In this document: positions 45,303-53,977 of the stretch, in pieces
Layout of the letters: the number at the start of each line of letters is the position of its first letter
Position numbering within the stretch: the first letter of the stretch is position 1
DNA from: Alistipes ihumii AP11
GTDB taxonomy: Bacteria; Bacteroidota; Bacteroidia; Bacteroidales; Rikenellaceae
Length of the DNA: 64,000 nucleotides
NCBI RefSeq assembly: GCF_025144665.1
Contig: NZ_CP102294.1
Span: 1,612,001 to 1,676,000, forward strand
Reading direction: 5' to 3'
The notes under the pieces: model-generated
What the model saw: only the letters and a program-made list of their open reading frames with translations
Databases searched by the model: none
What the model was told of the DNA's origin: nothing
Made by a program: the position numbers and the translations under genes

Positions 45303-47675
45303 TCAATCGAAGAATTCGTCTCCTCCTCCCGAAGAGGGCAGCGCCGCCGCCGGCTCAGCCGACTCGTCGCAGTCGTACGACACGGCATTGACCGGAATCG
45401 GGAACTGATCCTTTTCCGTTATGCCGAGCTTCGAATCGCCGTAAACCTTTTTCATGAAATTGGCGAAAATGGGCAGCGCGATCCGCGATCCCTCGCCGCC
45501 GGACGACAGATGGATGCTCCGGTCCTCGCCGCCGACCCAGGCCCCCGCCACGAGCTTCGGCGTCACGCCGACGAACCATGCGTCGGAGTTCTTCTGCGAG
45601 GTTCCCGTCTTGCCGCCCATGTCGGCCTTCAGCCCCAAAGCCCGTATGCGGCCGGCCGTACCGGCGTTCACGACGCGCTTGAGCATACCGAGCATCGTAT
45701 AGGCCGACTGCTCCGAAATGGCGTCCTGCGACGGCGACGTGAAGTTCGCGAGCACGTTCCCGTGGCGATCCTCGATTCGCGTGACGAAAATCGGATCGAC
45801 ATGCACGCCCCGGTTCGCGAACGTACCGTAGGCCCCTACCAGCTCGAACAGCGAGAAGTCGGAAGTCCCCAGACAGAGCGCATAAACCGGATCGATGTAG
45901 CTGCGGATACCGAACTTATGGATGAAGTCGGCCACAGCCTGCGGCTGCCGCGCCTGCTTCATGATCCAGGCCGAATAGTTGTTACGGCTGTTGGCCAGCC
46001 CCCAGCGCAACGGCTTCCACTCGCCGTCGTATACGACCTTGCTCGCCTCGCGCGGAGACCAGGGCTCGTTGTCGGTCTCGATCGTCACAGGCAGGTTCGG
46101 AACCTGCGTGCAAGGCGTCAGATCGAGCTGCTCGATCGCGAACGTGTATACGAACGGCTTGATCGTCGAGCCGACCTGACGCCGGCCCTGCTTGGCCATG
46201 TCGTATTTGAAATAGCGGTAGGACGTTCCTCCGACGTAGGCCTTCACATAGCCGTTCGACGGATCGACTGCCATGAACGAGGCCCGCAGGAACTTCTTAT
46301 AGTACATCAGCGAGTCGTCGGGAGACATCACCGTATCGCGGTCGCCCTTGTAGCTGAACACGCGCATCGGCACGGGCGTAGCGAACGCCTTGTCGATCTC
46401 GGCGTCGGTAGCTCCGGCGCGCTTCATCTGTCGGTAACGGTCCGAGTTCTTTTTCGCGCGCCTCATGATCGCTTCGCGCTCGTCCTTGCTGATATCCGAG
46501 AAAACGGAGCCCCGCGCCTTCGTAACCCGGTCCATCATAGGCTGCACGGTTTCCCCCATCTGTTCCCAGACGGCTTGCTCGGCATATCGCTGCATCGTCG
46601 CATTGACCGTCGTATAAATCTTCAGTCCGTCGCGGTACAGGTCGTAAGGCTGTCCGTTGGCCTTCACGTTCTTGTCGCACCAGCCGTAAAGCGGGTTGCT
46701 TTCCCACTGCTCGACGGCCTGACGGTAGTCCCAGTCGCCGGCCGCGCCCGGTCCGAAGCTCTCGCGCGACGGCTTGCCGGAAGTCATCACCATGCGCAGC
46801 ATTTCGCGGAAATAGGTTCCCGTACCCGCGTTGTGGGAAATCGGGCGGAAGTCCAGCTCGATGGGCAGCGCCTGAATCGAGTCGCGCTGCGCGCGGGTCA
46901 GATAGCCTTTCTCCCTCATGCGGCTGATGACCGTGTTGCGCCTTGCGAGCGCCCGGTCGGGATTGCTGCGCGGGCTGTACCGCGTCGGCGCATTGACGAC
47001 GCCCACGAGCATCGCCGCCTCCTGCACGTTCAGCTCCGAAGGCAACTTGTTGAAAAAAGTCCTCGCAGCGGACTTGATCCCGTAGGCATTGCTGCCGTAA
47101 GGAACCGTATTGAGGTACATCGTGATGATCTCCTCTTTCGTATAGTTATACTCGAGCATGACGGCCGTAATCCACTCCTTGAGCTTGGATATGACGAGTT
47201 TGGAACCTTTCGAGATCGGATTGTTATAGACGGCCGTATCGCGCGGATACAGGTTTTTGGCCAGCTGCTGCGTGATCGTACTGCCTCCCCCTTGCCTCCG
47301 GTTGCCCAGCGCGAGCGTCTTGACGGCCACCCGGGCCAGCGAGATGAAATCGATTCCCGAATGGGAATAGAAGCGCATGTCCTCGGTCGATATCAGCGCG
47401 GCCACCAGCGCGGGAGAAAGCTCGTTGTAATCGACGTAAGACCGGTTCTGGATAAAGAAGCTGCCTATCATCTCTCCGTCGTCGGAATAGATTTCGGTAG
47501 CCAGATTGCTTTTCGGATTCTCGAGTTCCTCGAACGTGGGCAATTTGCCGAACACCCCCAGACGAGTGAGCAGAAGCAGCAAGAGGATCAGTGCGACGGG
47601 CGCGCACAGAATGATCCAGAACCACCTGACGGCTTTCGGCGTCTGAAGCCGCTCGAGTATCTTCTTTTTATCCAT
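45303..47675 (-). CDS. Class A penicillin-binding protein (PBP1A family)
   Basis: The 790-residue protein both polymerises glycan strands and cross-links them. One membrane helix (about 18-40) precedes the GT51 domain with EDMRFYSHSGID and RRQGGGSTITQQLAKNL. The transpeptidase domain carries STIKPF (active Ser), SRN and KTGTS. The C-terminus is acidic and Gly/Ser-rich (SSGGGDEFFD). It is a single-gene unit with a TACCTTTG -7-like box at 47697-47704 on the - strand. Confidence 0.95.
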   Translation of the reverse strand: MDKKKILERLQTPKAVRWFWIILCAPVALILLLLLLTRLGVFGKLPTFEELENPKSNLATEIYSDDGEMIGSFFIQNRSYVDYNELSPALVAALISTEDMRFYSHSGIDFISLARVAVKTLALGNRRQGGGSTITQQLAKNLYPRDTAVYNNPISKGSKLVISKLKEWITAVMLEYNYTKEEIITMYLNTVPYGSNAYGIKSAARTFFNKLPSELNVQEAAMLVGVVNAPTRYSPRSNPDRALARRNTVISRMREKGYLTRAQRDSIQALPIELDFRPISHNAGTGTYFREMLRMVMTSGKPSRESFGPGAAGDWDYRQAVEQWESNPLYGWCDKNVKANGQPYDLYRDGLKIYTTVNATMQRYAEQAVWEQMGETVQPMMDRVTKARGSVFSDISKDEREAIMRRAKKNSDRYRQMKRAGATDAEIDKAFATPVPMRVFSYKGDRDTVMSPDDSLMYYKKFLRASFMAVDPSNGYVKAYVGGTSYRYFKYDMAKQGRRQVGSTIKPFVYTFAIEQLDLTPCTQVPNLPVTIETDNEPWSPREASKVVYDGEWKPLRWGLANSRNNYSAWIMKQARQPQAVADFIHKFGIRSYIDPVYALCLGTSDFSLFELVGAYGTFANRGVHVDPIFVTRIEDRHGNVLANFTSPSQDAISEQSAYTMLGMLKRVVNAGTAGRIRALGLKADMGGKTGTSQKNSDAWFVGVTPKLVAGAWVGGEDRSIHLSSGGEGSRIALPIFANFMKKVYGDSKLGITEKDQFPIPVNAVSYDCDESAEPAAALPSSGGGDEFFD

Positions 47676-48006
47676 AACGATGCGAACTTAACGGAACAAA
47701 GGTACGATTTTAATCGCTATTTCCAGTAAGAACGCATCCGCCTCCCCGCTTATTTTGGCGATCGGGCGCACAGCGGTCGGAGCGGACGTACGAGAACTCA
47801 CGCCGGACAAGGTCATAACGGACGACAAACGCATCGAAAGGCGGCCTGCGGAGACCCGGGCCGACAGGGATCGGCCGCCGCCCATAAGGAACGAACCGAC
47901 CCGAAAGAACACAGCCCCTGCAAAAGACCATCAGCACGCATCGGGAACATTGCGGCAAGCGAGCTCCCCCCGAATGCAGCCGAGAGACAGCCGGCCCGCG
48001 CCCCCG
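47676..48006. other. 331-bp spacer
   Basis: It holds the probable PBP1A -7 box (47697-47704) and nothing else I can support. Confidence 0.45.
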
Positions 48007-50850
48007 TCAGAGCGGAAGCGAGAAATGGATTCCCGTCACCACGCCGCTGCGGTCTCCCGGCTTGTAAACATAGACGCCGAGTGTGGCTTCCTTCGCAGGA
48101 ATCCTCAACGGATGCATGTCGAACAGAATCTCTCCTCCATAGGAGTTGACCGACCGCATCGGATAGTACGGCCCCGCCATCGCCGCCCGCTTCTCCTGAT
48201 AGCGTGCGTAGTCGAAATAGAGATTCATCCGGATGCGCGTGAAATAGACGATGCTGTTGATTCCGCCGTCGGGACACCATACGGGGAACTGATAGTCGGC
48301 CGTCACAGAGGCGTAGCGCGACGCCACATAGTCGTATCCGGCTCCCCGGGGATAGAGCTCCTTGTAATAGAACATGTAATCCGAAGCGGTCTGGCGTTGT
48401 AAATTACCGCGCAGCATCAGCGAGTGATGCGGCATCAGTCCGGGCAGGTAAACGCGGCCGTACAGCGAGAGGATGCGCCCGAAACCGCCCCGGAAAGGAG
48501 CCGACACCGTCGAAAAGCGCAGCGCATAGCCCCAGCGGGGCAGAAAGTCGCGCGTGGCCATCCGCACGTTGTCGGAGAACAACAGCCCGGCCACGAGGCG
48601 CTGATAGCCCGTCTCCGAGCGATCGTTCTCCCAAATCAGCGCGTTGATGTGGCGGAGCTCGGCATAGGGAGTCAGCGTCCGCGTGTGATAACCCGACGAC
48701 AGAGTCATCGGCAGGGAGACCTTCAGGCTCAGGTCGAAATACTTTTTCCGTCTCGGCACCTGCTCCTCGCTGAGGAAGCCGTACAGCGACTGCCGCCCTC
48801 CGCCGTAGTTGAAACCGAGCTCGAACTTCGGCGCCAGACCGTAATAGTTCAGCGCACCCCGGAGCTGGCTCGTACCGCCTCCCACGTATCCGTAAGCCAA
48901 GTAGGCGGTCGTACTGCTCAACAGGTCCTGCGACATGACGGTCGCGCCGACTCCAACGTTGAAGCGGGTCTCGCTCGTAACCTTGACCGGATCGAAGTCC
49001 CACGGAGCCCAACTGTGCACGTTGAACAGGTGCGTCCCCTTACGGAACCGCTTGACAGGCGTACCCTCGGCAAACTCGAACGACACGTCCACCGTGTCGA
49101 TGTTCATCACGTCCCATTTGCGTCGCGGCGGATTGACCCGGTTGACCGGAAGCTCCGAATACTCGACCTCGACGAGCGAATCGGCCGTAGCCCGCTGGGT
49201 CGAGAGCCGGTAGCCGTCGAGCGTATAGGTCGTGAAATAGTACAAACTGTCGGCCTCGGGAGCCGACGGCGACAGCGAGCCGTAACGGGAGCGGCTGAGC
49301 CGGTACTGCCGGCCGGCGCGCAGGTCGTACAGATGGATCTCGTCCTTGCCCGACTGGATCGAGTTGAACGAAAGCAGGCCCGCCCCGGCGCGCAGATTAT
49401 AGATACTGACGTAGGAAGGCTTCAGAAGCGTGCGGATCGCTCCGCTCTCGGGATCGATCGCTCCGATCGACATTCCCTCGTCGTCCAGCCCGATAAAAGC
49501 GAGCGTCCGGGTCAGGCTGTCGTAAGCGAGACCGTGTACCGACATCGTGCGGGGAAAAGGGAATCGCCTCCCGTCTCCTCGGTCGAGCAGATACTGCCCC
49601 GTATAGTCGTAACCGACCGTAACCAGCCGGCCTCCCGGAAGCGGCGTCGGATAGAGAGCGTTCCCTCTCTTGCGCAGCGTCTTGCGCCGCCCGGTGCGCA
49701 GATCGTATCGGCAAGCCACCGAAAACACCCGTTGTTCCCACAGCGTACTGCTGCGGTACTCGCTCCAGTAGATCACGCTGTCGCCCAGCACCGGAGGCGT
49801 GTTGACGCTTCCGGTCCATGCGATCCGCCGCTCCCGGCCAGTCGCCAGATCGACGGCCACCAGACGGTTCGGACGGTCCATGTCCTTTTTGAGCGCGAGC
49901 AGCGTCGAGCCGTCGAGCCGCATGGGCGACCTGTAGACGGTATAGCTCGTCAGGGGCGTCGGCAGAATCGAGGCGCTGTTCGGCTCGACGGGCTGCGAGC
50001 GCCAGAAGCGGGTCAGGTCGTCCAGCGTCGAGCGGGCGATCCGGTTCACCGAGGTCCGGTAATACTTGCGCAGCGCCCATTTGGTCGTCAGGATCGTATA
50101 CGGACGCCGCGCCCCGTAATCGGCCACGCGCGACCACATGTCGTCGCCGTATCGCTCCCTCGACCAGGCCACCAGCTGATAGCCGAACTGGTAATGGTCG
50201 GGAATATAGTTCCTGTACGACCCGCAGAACCACTTGTCGAGCGGAAACCGCTGCTTCCCCTCGGTCAGATAGGCCCGGTACTCGACCGTAAACGACGGCT
50301 GAAGCGCGCGCCCGAACGACGACATCTGAGTTTCGGCCATCACGGCGTCGCCCTCGAGAAACCAGACCGGAACGAGCACCGAACTGACGAAACCGGCCTG
50401 TTGTCCGAGCACGTACCCGAGCCCCTTCATAAAACGGCGGTACAGATTGCCGTACTGTACGGCATGGCGGTACTCGTGCGTCACCAGATGCTTGAGCCAG
50501 GGCTCGGCGAAAGGCTGGGCGTCGGGAATCATCTCGAGCTCGATGCGCTTGGGCGCCCACATCGCCATGCCGTTGGCGACGAAATTCTCCGTATGGAGCA
50601 CGACCGGCATCTTCAGCGGAGCGTACTCGAAACCGTAGGAAATCGACGGACGGATCGTATCGAGGTAGCGGGCCACGCGCGCGGCATTGTCCGAATAATA
50701 GTCGGGGAAAACGACTTTTCCCGACGGCAGCTTGGCCTGCATCCAGCGCATCCCCTGAGGCGACCGACCCCAGTCGTAGTATTGTCCCGAAGCGACGGAT
50801 GGCAACAAGGCGCAAAACAGCAGAACGACTCGCGCGAGCATACGAGCCAT
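48007..50850 (-). CDS. Large envelope protein: HExxH domain, beta-propeller and C-terminal barrel
   Basis: This encodes 947 residues. A signal peptide (VVLLFCALLPSVASG) is followed by a domain with a THEYRHAVQYGN zinc-protease-like motif (HExxH near residue 147) and a downstream Glu (FLEGDAV). Residues about 290-590 repeat TolB/WD40-like blades. The last 320 residues are alternating strands with aromatic girdles, like an outer-membrane barrel. The combination suggests a surface or periplasmic metalloprotease anchored by its own barrel; no characterised protein comes to mind. It starts 3 bp after the SUI1-like gene, so they are co-transcribed. Confidence 0.8.
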   Translation of the reverse strand: MARMLARVVLLFCALLPSVASGQYYDWGRSPQGMRWMQAKLPSGKVVFPDYYSDNAARVARYLDTIRPSISYGFEYAPLKMPVVLHTENFVANGMAMWAPKRIELEMIPDAQPFAEPWLKHLVTHEYRHAVQYGNLYRRFMKGLGYVLGQQAGFVSSVLVPVWFLEGDAVMAETQMSSFGRALQPSFTVEYRAYLTEGKQRFPLDKWFCGSYRNYIPDHYQFGYQLVAWSRERYGDDMWSRVADYGARRPYTILTTKWALRKYYRTSVNRIARSTLDDLTRFWRSQPVEPNSASILPTPLTSYTVYRSPMRLDGSTLLALKKDMDRPNRLVAVDLATGRERRIAWTGSVNTPPVLGDSVIYWSEYRSSTLWEQRVFSVACRYDLRTGRRKTLRKRGNALYPTPLPGGRLVTVGYDYTGQYLLDRGDGRRFPFPRTMSVHGLAYDSLTRTLAFIGLDDEGMSIGAIDPESGAIRTLLKPSYVSIYNLRAGAGLLSFNSIQSGKDEIHLYDLRAGRQYRLSRSRYGSLSPSAPEADSLYYFTTYTLDGYRLSTQRATADSLVEVEYSELPVNRVNPPRRKWDVMNIDTVDVSFEFAEGTPVKRFRKGTHLFNVHSWAPWDFDPVKVTSETRFNVGVGATVMSQDLLSSTTAYLAYGYVGGGTSQLRGALNYYGLAPKFELGFNYGGGRQSLYGFLSEEQVPRRKKYFDLSLKVSLPMTLSSGYHTRTLTPYAELRHINALIWENDRSETGYQRLVAGLLFSDNVRMATRDFLPRWGYALRFSTVSAPFRGGFGRILSLYGRVYLPGLMPHHSLMLRGNLQRQTASDYMFYYKELYPRGAGYDYVASRYASVTADYQFPVWCPDGGINSIVYFTRIRMNLYFDYARYQEKRAAMAGPYYPMRSVNSYGGEILFDMHPLRIPAKEATLGVYVYKPGDRSGVVTGIHFSLPL

Positions 50851-50853
50851 AGG

Positions 50854-51201
50854 CTATCCTCCCGCCTTTTTGACCCGGTAACCCGCACCGGCCAGCAGCT
50901 CGACCACTCGGTCGCGGTGATCGCCCTGTATGACGATCTCGCCGTCCTTGGCCGTACCCCCGACTCCGCACTTGCCCTTCAGCATGCGACCCAGTTCCCT
51001 GAGATCGTCCTCGCTGCCGACGAATCCCGTCACGAGCGTTACCTGCTTGCCTGCCCGCCGCTTGCGGTCTATCCATACACGCAGGTTCTGGCTCGGCGGA
51101 GGCAGCGTCTCGGGTTCGGGCTCCTCTTTTGTCCGATACCGGAAGTCGGGATCGGTCGAATAGACCGTACCTAACCGGCTTTTCCAATCGTTATCGCTCA
51201 T
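50854..51201 (-). CDS. SUI1/eIF1-like translation factor (YciH family)
   Basis: This encodes 115 residues. The C-terminal 75 residues form the SUI1 fold with the family pattern KQVTLVTGFVG...KGKCGVGGTAKDGEIVIQGDH. Bacterial YciH-type proteins influence start-codon selection; the physiological role is poorly defined. ATG 51201 is used because the SUI1 domain follows at normal distance. It is tightly linked to the downstream 947-residue envelope protein, probably by chance of operon layout. Confidence 0.9.
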   Translation of the reverse strand: MSDNDWKSRLGTVYSTDPDFRYRTKEEPEPETLPPPSQNLRVWIDRKRRAGKQVTLVTGFVGSEDDLRELGRMLKGKCGVGGTAKDGEIVIQGDHRDRVVELLAGAGYRVKKAGG

Positions 51202-51358
51202 CGCTCTTCTGCTTTGTGAATCCGCCCCGTCAAAAACCGTGCGCACCTTCCCTGTCGCAAAGGCATCCTGCGGAGCATCCGGGCTTCCGGAAAAGTCATG
51301 CCGCGGCCGTGTCTCGCGTGCGGCCTGCAACCTATAAGCCGATCGCCTGTCCTGCAAA

Positions 51359-51847
51359 TCAGAAAGGCAGGTCGTCGACTTCGTCCTGCGCGGCAGCCGG
51401 AATCTCTCCTCCGCCGTAGGACGGAGCGGGCGTACCGTAAGACGGCTGCGGCGCCGCGGCCGCAGGACGGGCCGGCGTGCCGTAGGTAGTTCCGTCCATC
51501 GGCGCGCCGGTCCCTTCGGCGCGTCGGCCCAGCATCTTCATGTCATTGGCTACGATTTCGGTCGTATAGCGCTTGTTGTTGTCCTTATCGGTCCATTCCC
51601 GCGTGCGCAGGCTGCCTTCGATATAGACCTGGCTGCCCTTGCGGACATACCGGTCGGCCACGTCGGCCAATCCTCTCCACAGGGTCACCGTATGCCACTC
51701 GGTATGCTCCTTGGTTTCCTGCGTCTGGCGGTTGTAGATCCGCTCGGTCGTGGCGATCCTGAGCCGCGCCACCTTGGCTCCGCCCTCGAGGGCGCGCACT
51801 TCGGGGTCCATGCCCACGTTTCCTATCAAAATGACTTTGTTTACCAT
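51359..51847 (-). CDS. ssb: Single-stranded DNA-binding protein
   Basis: The 162-residue protein has an OB-fold (about 1-110: NKVILIGNVGMDPEVRAL, TEWHTVTLWRGLADVADRYV, KGSQVYIEGSLRTREW), a Pro/Ala/Gly/Tyr-rich linker and the acidic tip DDLPF that recruits partner proteins. ATG 51847 matches the universal SSB N-terminus. It lies 175 bp after pnp on the same strand. Confidence 0.96.
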   Translation of the reverse strand: MVNKVILIGNVGMDPEVRALEGGAKVARLRIATTERIYNRQTQETKEHTEWHTVTLWRGLADVADRYVRKGSQVYIEGSLRTREWTDKDNNKRYTTEIVANDMKMLGRRAEGTGAPMDGTTYGTPARPAAAAPQPSYGTPAPSYGGGEIPAAAQDEVDDLPF

Positions 51848-52022
51848 AATCGTCTCTATTGGTTCCTTGAAATTCTCGCCCGCGGTCCCGAGCCCGAAAG
51901 ACACGAACGGTCTTTCTCCCTCGCTCGGATCCTCCGGTATCGTCTCCGATTCCCGCCGCCTCCAGCCGGTCGCGACACCGCGCCCCGTCCTATAAACGTT
52001 CTTCCGGGAAAAACATCGAAGA

Positions 52023-52826
52023 TCAGAGCTCTTCGAGCAAACCCGTGAATAGCTTCGTCATCCGGACCTCGGCCTTGGCTCCCTCGGCCTGCACTTCCTC
52101 GTGCGTCGACTTGAGTCCCGCAAGTCCCATATTCGTAATGATGGAAACGGCGAATACGGGCAACCCCATATGTCGTGCCGCGATCACCTCGGGCGTCGTC
52201 GACATGCCTACCGTGTCGGCGCCGGCCGTCCGGTAGAACGAGTATTCCTTCTGCGTCTCGAACGTGGGGCCGGTCACGCCTATATAGCATCCGTGCTGAA
52301 GCGGGATGCCCGCTTTGCGGGCCACCTCGTCGGAGAGGGCGATCAGCTTGCGGCTGTACGGCTCGCTCATGTCCGGAAATCGGGTCCCCAGCTCGTCGAT
52401 GTTCGGACCGATCAGAGGGTTCGGAATCAGGTTGATGTGATCCGTAATGACCATCAGGTCGCCGGTCCTGAACATCGGGTTGACTCCGCCGCTGGCGTTC
52501 GACACGAACAGGCAGCGGATGCCCAGAAACTTCATCACCCGCACCGGAAAGACGACCTGCTGCGGCGTATAGCCCTCGTAATAATGGAACCTTCCCTGCA
52601 TCGCTACGACCCTCTTGCCGCCCAGCGAGCCGAAAATGAAGCGTCCGGCATGCCCTTCGACGGTCGATACGGGAAAATCGGGAATATCCCGGTAATCGAG
52701 CGTCGCGGCTATGTCGATGTGATTCACGAGACCGCCGAGGCCCGTTCCGAGGATGATACCTACTTGCGGATCGAAATCGACCTTACTCCGGATGAAGGAC
52801 GCTGTACTTTTGATTCGTTCTAACAT
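52023..52826 (-). CDS. Purine nucleoside phosphorylase
   Basis: The 267-residue enzyme phosphorolyses purine (deoxy)nucleosides. It is of the trimeric PNP/MTAP type: GIILGTGLGG, GRFHYYEGY, VSNASGGVNP and GVTGPTFETQKEY are seen. The start codon lies 44 bp inside the end of lpxK, an unusually long overlap, and no alternative start keeps the N-terminal motif. Together with deoC it would feed nucleoside salvage. Confidence 0.94.
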   Translation of the reverse strand: MLERIKSTASFIRSKVDFDPQVGIILGTGLGGLVNHIDIAATLDYRDIPDFPVSTVEGHAGRFIFGSLGGKRVVAMQGRFHYYEGYTPQQVVFPVRVMKFLGIRCLFVSNASGGVNPMFRTGDLMVITDHINLIPNPLIGPNIDELGTRFPDMSEPYSRKLIALSDEVARKAGIPLQHGCYIGVTGPTFETQKEYSFYRTAGADTVGMSTTPEVIAARHMGLPVFAVSIITNMGLAGLKSTHEEVQAEGAKAEVRMTKLFTGLLEEL

Positions 52827-53856
52827 ATAGCTCGATTTGACGGAGGAACTCGGCTTCGGAATCCCCCACGAATGAAACTTGCACGGGCACGTAGTACAGC
52901 TTGCGCTGCACCGTCTCGGGTATGCGGCTGCGGTTGGTCAGCTTGACCGCATCCTTCTCGGTGGTGACGATCACAGCATCCTCGTACAGACCGAGCAATT
53001 GCTCCACTTTCCGGATGTCGCTCACGCGATAGGTATGATGATCGTTGAAAATCAGCGTATCGACGACATCGTACCGGGATCCGGTCTCATGAAGCAGCGG
53101 ACCGGGATCGGCTATTCCCGCCATGACGATCACCCGGTCGCCCCGGCGAACCCGTCTCTCGGTCCGGTCGGCGAACAGCGGCAGCGCCTCGCCCTGCTCC
53201 ATTCTCGAGAAATAGAGCGATTGGTAAGGATAGAGTCCCAACGAGTTGCGCACGATGCGCATGTCGAGCGGGTTGAGGTCCTCGGGACACTTGGTGACCA
53301 GCACGAAATTGGCCCGGTCGATCTGTCCTCGCGTGTCGCGCAACCGGCCCCACGGCAACAGCCGGTCGCGGTAAACCGGACGATTGTAGTCCATCAGCAG
53401 GATATTGACCCAAGGCTCGACATACCGGTGCTGAAAAGCGTCGTCGAGAATAACCAGTTCGATCTCGGGGTGAATTTCCCTCAGCCGGCGGATTCCCTCG
53501 GCCCTTTTTTCGCAAACCGCCATCGGAACGTCGGGATACTTCATCTTCATCTGCTTGGGTTCGTCGCCTATGCTCTTAACCGACGAGCGCGGAGTAGAGA
53601 GCACGAACCCTTTGGTCCTGCGGCGATACCCGCGAGAAAGTACGGCCACTCGCCGCTCGCCCGAAAGACGCTCGATCAGAAATTCGGTCACCGGCGTCTT
53701 GCCCGTACCGCCGACAGTCAGATTGCCCACGCACACGACCGGAATGTCGAACTCCTCGCTCCGGAGAATCTTCAGATCGAACAGCTTGTGCCTGACGTTG
53801 ATTATCAGACCGTATATCCAGGCCAACGGGGCCGCTATCAGAGCGGGTAACTTCAT
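52783..53856 (-). CDS. lpxK: Tetraacyldisaccharide 4'-kinase
   Basis: The 357-residue inner-membrane enzyme phosphorylates the lipid A disaccharide. N-terminal membrane segment (about 4-22), Walker A VGNLTVGGTGKTP and the catalytic-base region LDDAFQHR are present. ATG 53856 is used; an in-frame TTG upstream is less likely. A well-formed promoter lies 21 bp before it. Its 3' end overlaps the nucleoside phosphorylase gene by 44 bp. Confidence 0.95.
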   Translation of the reverse strand: MKLPALIAAPLAWIYGLIINVRHKLFDLKILRSEEFDIPVVCVGNLTVGGTGKTPVTEFLIERLSGERRVAVLSRGYRRRTKGFVLSTPRSSVKSIGDEPKQMKMKYPDVPMAVCEKRAEGIRRLREIHPEIELVILDDAFQHRYVEPWVNILLMDYNRPVYRDRLLPWGRLRDTRGQIDRANFVLVTKCPEDLNPLDMRIVRNSLGLYPYQSLYFSRMEQGEALPLFADRTERRVRRGDRVIVMAGIADPGPLLHETGSRYDVVDTLIFNDHHTYRVSDIRKVEQLLGLYEDAVIVTTEKDAVKLTNRSRIPETVQRKLYYVPVQVSFVGDSEAEFLRQIELYVRTNQKYSVLHPE

Positions 53857-53876
53857 AGCGAACAACTTCCAACTTT

Positions 53877-53907
53877 CAAAAATAACTCAAAAAGATTGGA
53901 AATCAAA
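53877..53907 (-). promoter_or_regulatory. Promoter of lpxK
   Basis: On the - strand TTTG (53904-53907) and TATTTTTG (53877-53884) match the consensus exactly with a 19-bp spacer. Confidence 0.8.
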
Positions 53908-53921
53908 CTTTATGCAAATAA

Positions 53922-53949
53922 TTGTCGGGCGGAGCGCTCCGCCCGACAA
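53922..53949 (-). terminator. 28-bp perfect palindrome, likely terminator of sppA
   Basis: TTGTCGGGCGGAGC is directly followed by its reverse complement with no loop base. It lies 28 bp after the sppA stop and is followed by TTATTT on the - strand. It separates sppA from the lpxK promoter. Confidence 0.7.
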
Positions 53950-53977
53950 CCCGCGTTCCCTGCGAAAGTCCCGCGCC

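Noticed and set aside
45135-47729. 864-codon + strand frame
   Set aside because: Antisense of the PBP1A gene; composition is His/Arg-rich without any recognisable domain.
48424-51174. 916-codon + strand frame
   Set aside because: Antisense of the large envelope protein and the SUI1-like gene.
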